64,000 nucleotides of DNA. Origin: Anaerolineae bacterium. Lineage in GTDB: Bacteria; Chloroflexota; Anaerolineae; Aggregatilineales; Phototrophicaceae. Numbering within the stretch: the stretch's first letter is position 1; each line of letters opens with the position of its first letter. The translations under genes and the position numbers were made by a program. Below are positions 25,242 through 33,594 of the stretch, piece by piece. Under the pieces are notes generated by a model. That model did not search any database and was not told the origin of the DNA. It was given only the letters and a program-made list of their open reading frames with translations. Where the stretch lies: NCBI GenBank assembly GCA_022823165.1, contig JAJDXR010000005.1, forward strand, positions 1 to 64,000, in the 5' to 3' direction.

Positions 25242-25645
25242 GGGTAATTGCCCAGCAGCCGTTCGCCAAGGCGCTGCTCGACGCGCGGCGCTTCGTTCAG
25301 TCGCAGCACAACCACCGTCGCGCGACCTTCCGGCGTCAATCCCGATAACGACCCATCCGCATTAATTTGGAAATGCTCGGCCCATTTCTGCCACCGCGGA
25401 TTGAAGAGCCTGGTCGCTTCGTCGGTTAGCGGGTCAATCGCGGCTACATTACCACCCTTGCAACGATTGCAGGGCATACGCGCCAGACAAAGATTGTGGT
25501 CGACATCTTCGCCCCCGTGCTTCAGCGGAACAATGTGATCGATTTCAAAGGTGCTTAACCTATCGGCATCGGCGATTCGGCAGTATTCGCAGCATCCGCC
25601 TGCAAGATCAATAATCATGCGGCGCTGCTCAGCAGTAACCGCCAT
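25223..25645 (-). CDS. HNH endonuclease
   Basis: A 140-residue HNH-fold nuclease. Zinc-knuckle cysteines are Cys19 and Cys22 (CCEYC) and Cys59 and Cys62 (CNRC); the catalytic HNH core is FEIDHIVPLKHGGEDVDHN with the key His in DHIVP (residue 37) and conserved Asn51. Freestanding HNH proteins of this size act as nicking or restriction enzymes in mobile elements or defence loci. Its ATG shares the A of the TGA stop of the 84-residue gene (TGATG), indicating translational coupling. It reads into rluD with a 19-base overlap. Confidence 0.88.
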   Translation of the reverse strand: MAVTAEQRRMIIDLAGGCCEYCRIADADRLSTFEIDHIVPLKHGGEDVDHNLCLARMPCNRCKGGNVAAIDPLTDEATRLFNPRWQKWAEHFQINADGSLSGLTPEGRATVVVLRLNEAPRVEQRLGERLLGNYPCQNNS

Positions 25646-25899
25646 CAGGCCAAGCCTTTCTGTCTCAGCTTGGTCTTGGTCTTCAACCGCGAAATCATAT
25701 GGTCGGCGCGGACATAATCATCCAACTCATGTCGCTGTTCGCAAGTCAACTCGGCTTCCCGGTTGAGGTACAGCAGATGACTCACACGCTTTTGCAAATC
25801 ATCCGGCAGCTTATATGCGAGCAATTCTTCATCTGACGGGTCTTCCGCCAGGAAGTCGGTGATGACAGCAAAAACATCGTGTACTGGTGTTTCAATCAT
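25645..25899 (-). CDS. Small protein coupled to the HNH nuclease
   Basis: An 84-residue protein (MIETPVHDVFAVITDFL...) starting behind AGGAGA. The C-terminal half is highly charged (DHMISRLKTKTKLRQKG) and helical. It is co-transcribed and stop-start overlapped with the HNH gene. Similar short proteins commonly precede standalone HNH genes in environmental genomes; whether it is a regulator, inhibitor or partner is unknown. Confidence 0.7.
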   Translation of the reverse strand: MIETPVHDVFAVITDFLAEDPSDEELLAYKLPDDLQKRVSHLLYLNREAELTCEQRHELDDYVRADHMISRLKTKTKLRQKGLA

Positions 25900-25964
25900 T
25901 GAAACTTCTCCTCTGCCCTTGCCGCATTATACCGCGAACTCCCGCGCGAATCATCTGGCCCGCC

Positions 25965-26117
25965 TTACACCGTGCCCAAAGCCGAACTGAGCAGCGCGGC
26001 GATGGCGCCTGCGACCGCGATGGCCAGCAGCAAGATCAGCCCCATGCGAATCAGCTTTCGCAGCGCCGTCCGCTCGGCCGCCGTCCACGATTTCTTGCCT
26101 TCGCGCTCGTCCGTCAT
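25965..26117 (-). CDS. Small single-span membrane protein
   Basis: A 50-residue protein ([19 protein letters not shown]...) preceded by a GGAGG-rich site. The last 22 residues form one hydrophobic helix ([21 protein letters not shown]) after a basic stretch. Unrecognised; included because of the strong ribosome site and a coherent N-in membrane topology. Confidence 0.5.
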   Translation of the reverse strand: MTDEREGKKSWTAAERTALRKLIRMGLILLLAIAVAGAIAALLSSALGTV

Positions 26118-26220
26118 GCCCCTGCCTCCCTCCCGATTAAACCACAATTCCAGCGCGCCTCATAATACGCGCGCCGCCGGGCGTATGTTGCGGCATCTGT
26201 ACTGTCAGCGACAAAGAGGC

Positions 26221-26226
26221 TATAAT
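26221..26226 (+). promoter_or_regulatory. Predicted -10 element for galE
   Basis: A perfect TATAAT ends 24 bases before the galE ATG; a TGTACT sits 17 bases upstream as a poor -35. Similar isolated TATAAT elements precede the DUF2277 gene (28189-28194) and the 36990 gene (36952-36957). Confidence 0.45.
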
Positions 26227-26250
26227 CCGCGCCCGAAGGGAGAGCCGAGC

Positions 26251-27237
26251 ATGAAGGTATTAGTGACGGGCGGCGCCGGCTATATCGGCAGCCACGTAGT
26301 GCAGATGCTGATCGAGCGCGGCGATGAAGTCGTCGTCTACGACAACCTGAGCAGCGGCCATCGCGGCGCGGTTCACGCCGACGCGGCTCTGATCGTGGGC
26401 GACCTGCGCGACCGCGAGGCGCTGGCGGCCGCCTTTGAGGCCCACACCTTTGACGGCATCATGCACTTCGCCTCGCAGATACTGGTCGGCGAGAGCATGC
26501 AGCAGCCCTTCATGTATCTGCGCGACAATCTCTACACCGTGATCAACGTCCTGGAGCAAGCCAGCCAGCGCGGCGTCGAGCGCTTCATCTTGTCGTCGAC
26601 AGCCAACCTCTTCGATCAGCCGGGGCGCGTCCCCATCGCCGAGAACGAAGCCATCAACCCCGGCAGCATTTACGGCGAAACTAAGTACATGGCCGAACGC
26701 CTGCTGGCTTGGATGGATCGGCTCTACGGCCTCAAGTATTGCTGCCTGCGCTATTTTAACGCCTGCGGCGCCCACCCCGACGGGCACATCGGCGAGGCGC
26801 ATGAGCCCGAATCCCACCTGATACCGCTGGTGCTGCAAGTCGCCCTGGGCCAGCGCGAGGCCATCGAAATTTACGGCACGGATTACGACACGCCCGACGG
26901 AGCCTGCATCCGCGATTATGTGCATGTGCTCGACCTGGCGCGGGCGCATATCCTGGCGCTGGAGGCGCTCGCGGATGGCGACAGCCGCGTCTACAACCTG
27001 GGCAGCGGCCGCGGCTTCTCCGTGCTGGAGGTGATCGAAAGCGCGCGCCAGGTTACCGGTCACGCCATTCCGGCGGTGGCGGCGCCGCGCCGCGCCGGCG
27101 ATTTGCCCGTGCTGATAGCCGACAGCGACAAAATCGGCCGCGAACTCGGCTGGGAAACCGAGTACAACAGCCTGCGCCGCATCATCGAAACCGCCTGGAA
27201 TTGGCATCGCCGCCACCCCAACGGCTACAACTCCTGA
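26251..27237 (+). CDS. galE: UDP-glucose 4-epimerase GalE
   Basis: Interconverts UDP-glucose and UDP-galactose (or the GlcNAc/GalNAc pair) with bound NAD. The Rossmann GGAGYIG is at residues 7-13, and the catalytic site is Ser115-Ser116-Thr117 with Tyr141 and Lys145 in YGETK. The remaining signatures ([41 protein letters not shown]) are typical. At 328 residues the length is standard. The ATG at 26251 is chosen because the GGAGYIG motif follows at once and a -10 box precedes; a 93-residue upstream extension is rejected. Confidence 0.95.
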   Translation: MKVLVTGGAGYIGSHVVQMLIERGDEVVVYDNLSSGHRGAVHADAALIVGDLRDREALAAAFEAHTFDGIMHFASQILVGESMQQPFMYLRDNLYTVINVLEQASQRGVERFILSSTANLFDQPGRVPIAENEAINPGSIYGETKYMAERLLAWMDRLYGLKYCCLRYFNACGAHPDGHIGEAHEPESHLIPLVLQVALGQREAIEIYGTDYDTPDGACIRDYVHVLDLARAHILALEALADGDSRVYNLGSGRGFSVLEVIESARQVTGHAIPAVAAPRRAGDLPVLIADSDKIGRELGWETEYNSLRRIIETAWNWHRRHPNGYNS

Positions 27238-27291
27238 CTGCGGAATAATCCTTCCGCCGCTGTATCAGCTTCTGTTCGAGGAGGAGCTGAC

Positions 27292-28173
27292 ATGACGCGA
27301 CTGGCCGTTCTAGCCGATATCCACGGCAACCTGCCCGCCCTGCAAGCCGTCATTAACGACATGGCGCGATTCGATATCGACCAGGTGGTGGTGGCCGGCG
27401 ACAGCATCAACTGGGGCCCCTTCTCGCGCGGAGTGATGGAAACTATCTGGGAGCGGCGCTGGCCAGTCATCCGCGGCAACAACGAACTCTACCTGCTGGA
27501 TTACGACACCGAGCGCGCGCCGGCGGGCTGGTCGCGCTTCACCATGCCGCCTTACCTGCACGATCAGCTGGGCGACGGCTGGGTGAATGCCATCGCGGCG
27601 CTGCCGGATACCCTGCAGCTGCGCTTCCGCGATGCGCCGCCGATACGGGTCACCCACGGCATTCCGGGCGATCCTTGGACCGCCCTCACGCCGTTATCGT
27701 CGGAGGCGCAAATCCGACGCTGGCTGCGCGATATCAGCGAGTGTACGGTCACCGCCGCCCACAGCCATATCGCGCTGGAGCGGCGCGTGGACAACCGCCA
27801 TATTTTCAACCCGGGCTCGGTGGGCGTACCCCTCGACGGCGAACACAGCGCCAGCTATATGATCCTCGACGGGCGCGCGAACGGCTGGCGACTGACGGCG
27901 CATCGGCGCATCCCCTTCAATGTCGCGCCCCTGCTGGCCGAATACGAGCGCACGCGTTTCAGCGAGCGCTGCGGCGTCACCGCGCAGTTGGTCATGGACG
28001 AGTTTCGCACAGCCCGCTTGCAACTGGCGGCCTACCTGAACTGGAAGGAGAAGCGCCATCCGGCCCGGGACGACAGCCCGGAGCTGCTGCGCGAATTCCG
28101 CGATCTGGATGACATCGAGCCCTACCTGCCGCCGGCCTACCGCGGTCTCACCAGCACGCTGCATCGCGGCTGA
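27292..28173 (+). CDS. Calcineurin-like metallophosphoesterase, YfcE/MJ0936-like
   Basis: Metallophosphoesterase superfamily. Dimetal motifs: DIHGN (9-13), GDSINWGP (about 36-43, second Asp of the site), GNNE in place of GNHE/D, and AAHSHI (about 161, usually GHTH). N-terminal sequence MTRLAVLADIHGNLPALQAV is nearly family consensus. The C-terminal ~70 residues form a helical extension. Substrate unknown; MJ0936-like members act on phosphodiesters. ATG at 27292 follows a GAGGAG site. It lies 54 bases after galE and may share its transcript. Confidence 0.85.
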   Translation: MTRLAVLADIHGNLPALQAVINDMARFDIDQVVVAGDSINWGPFSRGVMETIWERRWPVIRGNNELYLLDYDTERAPAGWSRFTMPPYLHDQLGDGWVNAIAALPDTLQLRFRDAPPIRVTHGIPGDPWTALTPLSSEAQIRRWLRDISECTVTAAHSHIALERRVDNRHIFNPGSVGVPLDGEHSASYMILDGRANGWRLTAHRRIPFNVAPLLAEYERTRFSERCGVTAQLVMDEFRTARLQLAAYLNWKEKRHPARDDSPELLREFRDLDDIEPYLPPAYRGLTSTLHRG

Positions 28174-28229
28174 GTGGGCGGGCGCTGGTATAATCCGCGG
28201 AACGATGCCCATTACGAAGGAAGCAAGCG

Positions 28230-28505
28230 ATGTGCCGCAATATCCGCCCACTCTACAATTATGACCCGCCCAGCACAGCCGCCGACATGGAAGCGGCGGC
28301 GCTGCAATACGTGCGCAAGATCAGCGGCTATCGGCAGCCGTCGGCGATCAACCAGGCAGCTTTCAAGCAAGCCGTGGCTGATGTGGCCCGAGCCACAGCG
28401 ACGCTGCTGGGCGCGCTGCAAACGACCGCCCCGCCCCGCAACCGCGCAGCCGAGATCACCAAAGCCCGCGCCCGCAACGCCAAGCGCTTCCCCAGCGCCG
28501 GTTGA
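28230..28505 (+). CDS. DUF2277 family protein
   Basis: A 91-residue protein starting MCRNIRPLYNYDPPSTAADMEAAALQYVRK (quoted in two parts: MCRNIRPLYNYDPP, then AAALQYVRKISGY) and ending TTAPPRNRAAEITKARARNAKRF. This is the complete DUF2277 pattern; function of the family is unknown. A TATAAT at 28189-28194 and a GAAGGAAG site lie upstream. Single copy, not linked to any obvious partner. Confidence 0.88.
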   Translation: MCRNIRPLYNYDPPSTAADMEAAALQYVRKISGYRQPSAINQAAFKQAVADVARATATLLGALQTTAPPRNRAAEITKARARNAKRFPSAG

Positions 28506-28834
28506 AAAGCTGTAGAGGCGAGCCTTGGCTCGCGCGCTCTCGAATAAACTTCCGTTCAATTTTCGCGCGACTAACTCGCTTCCATTTCTGCGTCTCTGTG
28601 GCAATCACCCAAAACTCTCTGCGCCCTCTATGTATCCTCTGAGTCCTCTGTGGCAAGTATTTGCATGACTAACTTGCTTCCGCTACTGTTCTGTCTGCGG
28701 CGATAACTTGCGCCGCGTTCGCTAGGGAAACTGCACCCGCGTTATTCGCCGCCCCCGGCCCACAAGCCGTTTACAGCCTTGGCTCCATGCGCTAGACTAC
28801 TCCCGTTTTCGCAAGCGCAGCACAAGGACTGCTT
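28506..28834. repeat. 329-base repeat-rich gap
   Basis: No gene seen. A GAGGCGAGCC-TT-GGCTCGCGC palindrome with the GCTCTCGAA flank (about 28515-28545) is followed by tandem GACTAACTxGCTTCC (twice, about 28569 and 28666) and several CTCTGTGGC / CTCTGCGCC units (about 28593-28660). A TAGACT (28793-28798) lies upstream of the MDR gene. Confidence 0.65.
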
Positions 28835-29872
28835 ATGACCGAGACCGGCGCAAGCATGCGCGCTGTCATCATGGAGCGGATTGGCCGACCGCGGGTCCTC
28901 AAACCGACCCGCCTGGCGCGGCCCCAGCCCGGCAGCGGTGAAGTTCTGGTCCAAGTCCACGCTACCTCGGTCAATCCGCAGGACCTGCTGTTGCGCAGCG
29001 GGCGCTTTATCCTGCGCAAGCCGATGCCGCATATCCTGGGCGCCGACCTGGCCGGCGAGATTGTGGCGCTGGGCGAGGACAGCGGCGGCTGGAACTTGGG
29101 AGATCGCGTCTGCGCTTGTTTCGAAGCCCTGGGCAGCGAGATCAACGGCGGCTACGCTGAGTACTGCGCCCTGCCCGCCGATCAACTCATCGCGCTCCCG
29201 GACGACCTGGACTATCAATCCGCGGCCGCGGCCGGCGCTGCCTTCGCCGCTGCCTTCCAGGCGCTGGTGATCAACGGCAAACTGAAAAAAGCCGATGCGG
29301 TCGTCATTCGCGGGGCGGCCGGCAGCGTAGGCGCGGCGGCTGTGCAAATAACGGCGGCGCGCGGCGCGCGAGTCATCGCCATCAGCGAGAACCAATTCGT
29401 CAGCGACTTGCACGGCATCGGCGCTGACATCGTGCTGGAAGACGCCGGCGGCGATCTGGCGCGCCAGGTCAAAGTCGCCACCGATGAGAACGGCGCCAGC
29501 CTGGTCTTGCATTGCAGCGAGCAGCTTGATCTGGACGAGTCCCTGGACATGCTCTGTCCCGGCGGACGCCTGGTCATCGCCGGCGCGCTCAAAAAGCCGC
29601 AAACCAGGCTGAATGCCATGGACCTCTACCTGCGGAATCTGAGCGTTCTGGGCGCGTACAGCTCGATCCGACCCAAGGATTACGAATCCCTGCTCGGCGG
29701 ACTGGCCAAGGGCAAGTACCAAAGGCTGATTCAAGAGGTCATGCCGCTGAGCCAGGCGCGCCAGGCGCATCAGAAGCTGGAGAAATCGGCCGGCTTCGGC
29801 AAAATCGTGCTCGTGCCCGACTCGCTGCTGGCGGCCGCCAAAGCGGCCGGGAACCGCATCCCCATTGAATAG
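28835..29872 (+). CDS. Zinc-independent MDR oxidoreductase (quinone oxidoreductase-like)
   Basis: Medium-chain dehydrogenase/reductase family. The N-terminal GroES-like domain contains ATSVNPQDLLLRSG and HILGADLAGEIVALG; the cofactor domain carries GAAGSVGAAAVQ (NADP-binding) and GADIVLEDAG. The usual structural and catalytic zinc cysteines are absent, so it belongs with quinone oxidoreductase/enoyl-reductase-like members. 345 residues. The ATG at 28835 has AAGGA upstream; Met8 is the start seen in many relatives and is an alternative. Substrate unknown. Confidence 0.88.
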   Translation: MTETGASMRAVIMERIGRPRVLKPTRLARPQPGSGEVLVQVHATSVNPQDLLLRSGRFILRKPMPHILGADLAGEIVALGEDSGGWNLGDRVCACFEALGSEINGGYAEYCALPADQLIALPDDLDYQSAAAAGAAFAAAFQALVINGKLKKADAVVIRGAAGSVGAAAVQITAARGARVIAISENQFVSDLHGIGADIVLEDAGGDLARQVKVATDENGASLVLHCSEQLDLDESLDMLCPGGRLVIAGALKKPQTRLNAMDLYLRNLSVLGAYSSIRPKDYESLLGGLAKGKYQRLIQEVMPLSQARQAHQKLEKSAGFGKIVLVPDSLLAAAKAAGNRIPIE

Positions 29873-29881
29873 CGCCTGGCG

Positions 29882-30901
29882 CTAATCAAGCCCCGGATAA
29901 TCGAGGAAAAGCGCGTCCAGCGCCAGCCGCAGGTTGGCATTGGTGTCGAGCGTCCGCAGCGCGCGGCCCGTCGCGGCCACAGCGCTCAGGGCGGCCGGCG
30001 GCTCCAAGCCTGCGGCCAAAGCCCGTATCTCAGCGCGGCGATCGCTATTGCAAGCTGTGACCGGACTCTCGTAGCACTGCAGCAAGACATCGCGCCAATA
30101 GGTCTGCCAAATCTCAAGGACGCCGCGCAGCAGCGCTTTGTCTTTGCCAGCGCGGCGACTGAGCTTTTCCGATTCTTTCAGCCGCGCCAGCCGCCTTCCC
30201 GCTACAACCCTGGCCAGGGTATCAAGCATTTCAGCGCGGAATTGCAAGAGGGTGTCGTCCGCGGCGGCTGATAGCGCCCAGCCCACGCGTCCGCCGCTCA
30301 AACGCGCCAGCAGATCAGCCCGCTCGTCGTCACAGCCTTCCGCAATCAAGTGGCGCTTGATTAACTCGGGCGGGGCCGGGCGCAGGGGCAGTTGCTGCGC
30401 GCGGCTGCGTATCGTGGGCAGCGCGCGCTCGGCGGAGGCCGCCAGCAGCAGCAGAATGGCATGCCCGGGCGGCTCTTCCAGGGTCTTCAGCAGCGCGTCT
30501 TGCGCCTGCGGCGCCACCAGGTGGAAGTCATCAAGAATGGCGATGCGATAACGCGCGCTGTAGGGCTTTAGCGCCAGCAAGCGCGCCACATCGCGGATGG
30601 CGTCGATCTTCAGCGGCGCGCCCGCTTCCCCGGCCGCCACGATCAGGTCGGGATCATGGCCGCGGCCGATGGCTAGGCACGATCGGCAAGCCAGGCAAGG
30701 ACGCTGCGTCACTAAATCAGCTTCACAATTGAGCGCCTGGGCAAAAGCCAGCGCCAGCCGCATCTTGCCCAGCGACGGGCTGCCGCTGATGAGATAGGCG
30801 TGGCGGTTGCGCCCCTGCGCCAGCGCCCGCTGCAGAAACTCAACCGCCCACTCGTGGCCGATGACGGGCCAGTTCGCCGCGCCTCGCGCTTCAGAATTCA
30901 T
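29882..30901 (-). CDS. holB: DNA polymerase III delta-prime subunit
   Basis: Clamp-loader subunit. The N-terminal region has GHEWAVEFLQRALAQGRNRHAYLISGSPSLGKMRLA, shown here only by its parts HAYLISG and GSPSLGKMRLA. The P-loop is degenerate (SLGK-M), as usual for delta-prime, and the zinc module Cys59-x8-Cys68-x2-Cys71-x2-Cys74 is intact. The sensor-1-like TLEEPPGHAILLL and TIRSRAQ (normally SRC) follow. 339 residues. It converges with the MDR gene with a 9-base gap. ATG at 30901. Confidence 0.92.
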   Translation of the reverse strand: MNSEARGAANWPVIGHEWAVEFLQRALAQGRNRHAYLISGSPSLGKMRLALAFAQALNCEADLVTQRPCLACRSCLAIGRGHDPDLIVAAGEAGAPLKIDAIRDVARLLALKPYSARYRIAILDDFHLVAPQAQDALLKTLEEPPGHAILLLLAASAERALPTIRSRAQQLPLRPAPPELIKRHLIAEGCDDERADLLARLSGGRVGWALSAAADDTLLQFRAEMLDTLARVVAGRRLARLKESEKLSRRAGKDKALLRGVLEIWQTYWRDVLLQCYESPVTACNSDRRAEIRALAAGLEPPAALSAVAATGRALRTLDTNANLRLALDALFLDYPGLD

Positions 30902-30963
30902 GCCGCCATTATACTGCTTCGCCAGCGCCTTGTGGAACGCTCGCTTGAGACGCTCTTGCGGCC

Positions 30964-31171
30964 GGGAGTGGTGAATATCGTGGAGTTAAGTCCCTTCACG
31001 TCGAGGGTCGTAGGGGCGACCCGGTGGGTCGCCCACAGACTCACGATTACAACATCGGGCGATTCGCTGGGTCGCCTAGACACTAACCGCCAAGCGCCCT
31101 TATGCCGTTCCATTATCTGTTGCACAACTTTCTTGGCCTTACTTCCGAGTCTCCGCGGAATAACCACTCCC
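30964..31171. mobile_element. MITE-like segment with GGGAGTGGT ends
   Basis: Starts with GGGAGTGGTGAATATCGTGG and ends with the near-complement CCGCGGAATAACCACTCCC, giving imperfect inverted ends of about 20 bases. Two GGGCGAnCC palindromes (about 31012-31034 and 31054-31074) lie inside. No ORF with a recognisable product. The adjacent 31182-31316 element begins with the same AGTGGTGAA(C/T)ATCGyGG motif. Confidence 0.55.
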
Positions 31172-31181
31172 TGTTCATGGA

Positions 31182-31316
31182 AGTGGTGAACATCGCGGAA
31201 ATAACTCTCTAAACGAACGCGTAACAGGTTTTATCACCACAGAAAACACAGAGGGCGCAGAGTTTTCTTGTTTGCTCGGCGCATCATATCATAAGCGCCT
31301 ATTCACCATTCCCGCG
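31182..31316 (+). repeat. 135-bp dispersed element, copy A
   Basis: Extends from AGTGGTGAACATCGCGGA to ATTCACCATTCCCGCG and is about 80% identical to 62320-62453 in reverse orientation, including the shared stretch GAGTTTTCTTGTTTGCTCGG. Ends are imperfect inverted repeats (AGTGGTGAA / TTCACCAT). No gene inside. Confidence 0.75.
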
Positions 31317-31413
31317 CCACAGCGGATTTCGAGCTTCTATGCTCTCGGTGGTAAAATAATTTGTGATCAACTCGCTTATCGCAAAATCAGGCAGATACTC
31401 CGAGCCTGTCACC

Positions 31414-31947
31414 ATGCCCCAAATCACAGTCGCCTCGCTGAACCCGGTCAAGCTGCGCGCGACTCGGGCTGCCTTCCAGCGGATTTTCCCGGCGCAGGCG
31501 TTCGACCTGAGCGCCGCCGCCGTACCTTCGGGTGTGCCGGACCAGCCTCGGAGCCTGGCTGAGACGCTGCTGGGCGCCCGCAACCGCGCCGAGAACGCCC
31601 GCGCCGCTCAGCCGGAGTCGGACTTCTGGGTGGGCATCGAAGGCGGCATCGACGACAGCCCGCTGGGCATGAGCTGCTTCGCGCGTGTGCACATCATCAG
31701 CCGCGACGGCCGCGAAGGCCTGGGTCAAACCGCCGTCTTCTACCTGCCGCGCGAAGTGGCCGAGCTGGTGCGCGCCGGCCTGGAGCTGGGTCACGCCGAT
31801 GACAAGGTCTTCGGGCGCGACAACTCCAAGCAGGCCAACGGCGCCATCGGCATCCTGACCGACGATGTGGTCGACCGCGAAGCCTATTACGTACACGCCG
31901 TCATCATGGCGCTGGTGCCGTTCAAGAACCCCGCGCTCCGCTGGTAA
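31414..31947 (+). CDS. yjjX: Inosine/xanthosine triphosphatase, YjjX/DUF84 family
   Basis: Hydrolyses non-canonical purine nucleoside triphosphates (ITP, XTP). Family signatures are ASLNPVKLRATRAAF at the N-terminus, VPSGVPDQPRSLAETLLGARNRA in the middle (given in parts: VPSGVPDQPRS and ETLLGARNRA), and the WVGIEGGI active-site segment. Length from the chosen ATG is 177 residues, matching the family; an upstream GTG at 31363 is possible but would add a 17-residue unconserved tail. It follows 466 bases of repeat-rich sequence. Confidence 0.9.
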   Translation: MPQITVASLNPVKLRATRAAFQRIFPAQAFDLSAAAVPSGVPDQPRSLAETLLGARNRAENARAAQPESDFWVGIEGGIDDSPLGMSCFARVHIISRDGREGLGQTAVFYLPREVAELVRAGLELGHADDKVFGRDNSKQANGAIGILTDDVVDREAYYVHAVIMALVPFKNPALRW

Positions 31948-32070
31948 CAGGCATTGGGCTTATCTGCGCCGGCGGACGAGCCAAGGCTCGCCCCTACAAG
32001 TCTCCTTTTGAACGCGATGCGGTAAACTCTAGCGACTGCAAGTCACGCATAAAGCATAGGAGGTGGCGCC

Positions 32071-32844
32071 ATGCCTGATTTCTTCGCTGGATTAGCGGGC
32101 ATTGAGCGTGTGCTGCTGTCGATCGCCTTTGTTTTCATCGCCGCGGCGGTATCGCGCTGGCAAAGCTCCGACCTGGAGAAAGACCTGGCCATCGCCACCG
32201 CGCGCAGTTTCATCCAGCTCATCGCCATCGGCTACCTGCTCGAGCTGGTCTTCGAGATGGACGTGCCGCTCTTCACTGTCGCCATCTTGCTGGTGATGAT
32301 CAGCATCGCCGGGCGCACCAGCGGCAACCGCGCCAAGCAAACGCCCAATGGCGTGCTGATCGCCCTGCTGGCCATCGGCGTCGGCTCAGCGCTGACCATC
32401 GCGCTCCTGGTGGTGCTGGGCGTTTTCGACTTCGTGCCCAAGGACATCATCCCCATCGGCGGCATGATCGTGGGCACGTCCATGACCACCGCCACGCTGG
32501 TGATCACGCGGCTGAGCAGCGACTTCTACGACCAGCGCGGGCTGATCGAGAGCAAGCTGGCTCTGGGCGCGACCAGCCGCCAAGCCTCGCTGACGCAATT
32601 TCAGCGCGCCATCACCAGCGCGATGACGCCCATCATCGACACCACCAAGACGGTGGGTTTGATCAAGCTGCCGGGCGCCATGACCGGCATGATCCTGGCC
32701 GGCGCCAGTCCGCTGGAGGCGGTGCAGCTGCAGATCATCGTGATGTATATGCTGGTGGGCGCGGCTACGTTTACCGGCTTAATCGCGGCCTGGCTGACCT
32801 ATCGGCAGTTTTTCAGTCCCGCGCATCAGTTGGTGTTGGAGTAG
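32071..32844 (+). CDS. fetB: FetB-like ABC transporter permease (UPF0014)
   Basis: A 257-residue protein with seven predicted membrane helices and the UPF0014 signatures: ATARSFIQLIAIGYLLELVF near the N-terminus and the cytoplasmic loop ESKLALGATSRQA, plus TVGLIKLPGAMTGMILAGASPLEAV. E. coli FetAB exports iron and protects against oxidative stress. The partner ATPase FetA is not adjacent. ATG at 32071 has a perfect AGGAGG site. Its last 52 bases recur with about 90% identity at 33595-33645. Confidence 0.9.
   Translation: MPDFFAGLAGIERVLLSIAFVFIAAAVSRWQSSDLEKDLAIATARSFIQLIAIGYLLELVFEMDVPLFTVAILLVMISIAGRTSGNRAKQTPNGVLIALLAIGVGSALTIALLVVLGVFDFVPKDIIPIGGMIVGTSMTTATLVITRLSSDFYDQRGLIESKLALGATSRQASLTQFQRAITSAMTPIIDTTKTVGLIKLPGAMTGMILAGASPLEAVQLQIIVMYMLVGAATFTGLIAAWLTYRQFFSPAHQLVLE
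32792..32843 (+). repeat. fetB 3' end, first copy of a direct repeat
   Basis: The stretch GGCTGACCTATCGGCAGTTT through CATCAGTTGGTGTTGGAGT matches 33595-33645 with one gap and about four substitutions. The two copies bracket the DUF433/DUF5615 gene pair, like att sites around an integrated segment. Confidence 0.75.
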
Positions 32845-32922
32845 TTGAGTTTCTGTTCCAGTTTTTCGTCCGTAATCAGGATTGACGCCCCGGCTATGTA
32901 GTGGGAAGAAATTCGACGTGAT

Positions 32923-33285
32923 TCAGTAAGTCATCGGGAGTGAATTCTTCGTGCATACGCGCCGAGTGCCTAACTGTATAGTCCCAATATAATGTTTGTC
33001 CTGCTGTCCAAACACAATGCCGCAATGCTTGATACCTGCGCTAGCCAATTGGATGAAGTGTCGGTCATTTGTGCAGATAACGCGTCCCATCTGTATAGCG
33101 CGATTCAACTGCTGCATATCACTTTCACCAAAACTTCTTAAGTCGCGTACCGTCAAGACATCGATACCGCGTCCTGCCAGTTGACGGGCGATTTCGACAT
33201 CAAGCTGTTCATCAAGATAGAAGCAAAGGTTTGCCGCTGGCAATGTGTTCGTCTCTAAGTCTACGCGCCGTTTTGATTTGGTCAT
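32923..33285 (-). CDS. DUF5615 PIN-like toxin candidate
   Basis: The core FYLDEQLDVEIARQLAGRGIDVLTVRDL (in parts: FYLDEQLDVEIARQL, GIDVLTVRDL) matches DUF5615 PIN-like proteins, with the first acidic residue in LDEQL and the metal-site pair IxTNDRHFIQLA (CTNDRHF). The chosen ATG at 33285 yields 120 residues and overlaps the DUF433 gene by 74 bases; a TTG at 33243 would overlap it by only 32 bases and start nearer the LDE motif. Toxin role is inferred from domain and partner. Confidence 0.75.
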   Translation of the reverse strand: MTKSKRRVDLETNTLPAANLCFYLDEQLDVEIARQLAGRGIDVLTVRDLRSFGESDMQQLNRAIQMGRVICTNDRHFIQLASAGIKHCGIVFGQQDKHYIGTIQLGTRRVCTKNSLPMTY

Positions 33286-33517
33286 CAATGTCGTCGTCAA
33301 TCTCGCGTTTATGCGCGTGATAATAGCTGAGAGCCGCGTAAACTTCGGACAGGGAAACCTGAAAGCCATCGGCGATCTGGTCAGGATTGCGGTCGTGATA
33401 ACGCATCGCAACTACGATGTCAGTCACGCGCAAGCCCGTATCTCTGATGCAGGGTCGGCCGCCGCGGACATTGGGTTTGCGTGTTATGAGGTTGATGCTT
33501 TCTATGGCTTCTTCCAT
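33212..33517 (-). CDS. DUF433 antitoxin candidate
   Basis: A 101-residue protein with the DUF433 helix-turn-helix pattern: ITRKPNVRGGRPCIRDTGLRVTDIV (in parts: RKPNVRGGRPCIRDTG, LRVTDIV) and DGFQVSLSEVYAALSYYHAH. DUF433 proteins are standard partners of DUF5615/PIN-like toxins. It precedes and overlaps the DUF5615 gene, the normal antitoxin-first order. AAGG lies upstream of the ATG. Confidence 0.82.
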   Translation of the reverse strand: MEEAIESINLITRKPNVRGGRPCIRDTGLRVTDIVVAMRYHDRNPDQIADGFQVSLSEVYAALSYYHAHKREIDDDIDDQIKTARRLRDEHIASGKPLLLS

Positions 33518-33594
33518 GAAGGCTTGCCTTGCGCGCCTGTTTCACTGCGATTATAGCGTTCCCGAGGGGCGGCGTAAAGATTTGCCCGCGGCAG

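Noticed and set aside
25972..26250. 93-residue in-frame extension before galE
   Set aside because: No ribosome site, overlaps an opposite-strand small gene and a -10 element; GGAGYIG starts at the usual distance from ATG 26251.
28742..29770. 342-residue minus-strand ORF opposite the MDR gene
   Set aside because: The plus strand carries all MDR motifs and a ribosome site.
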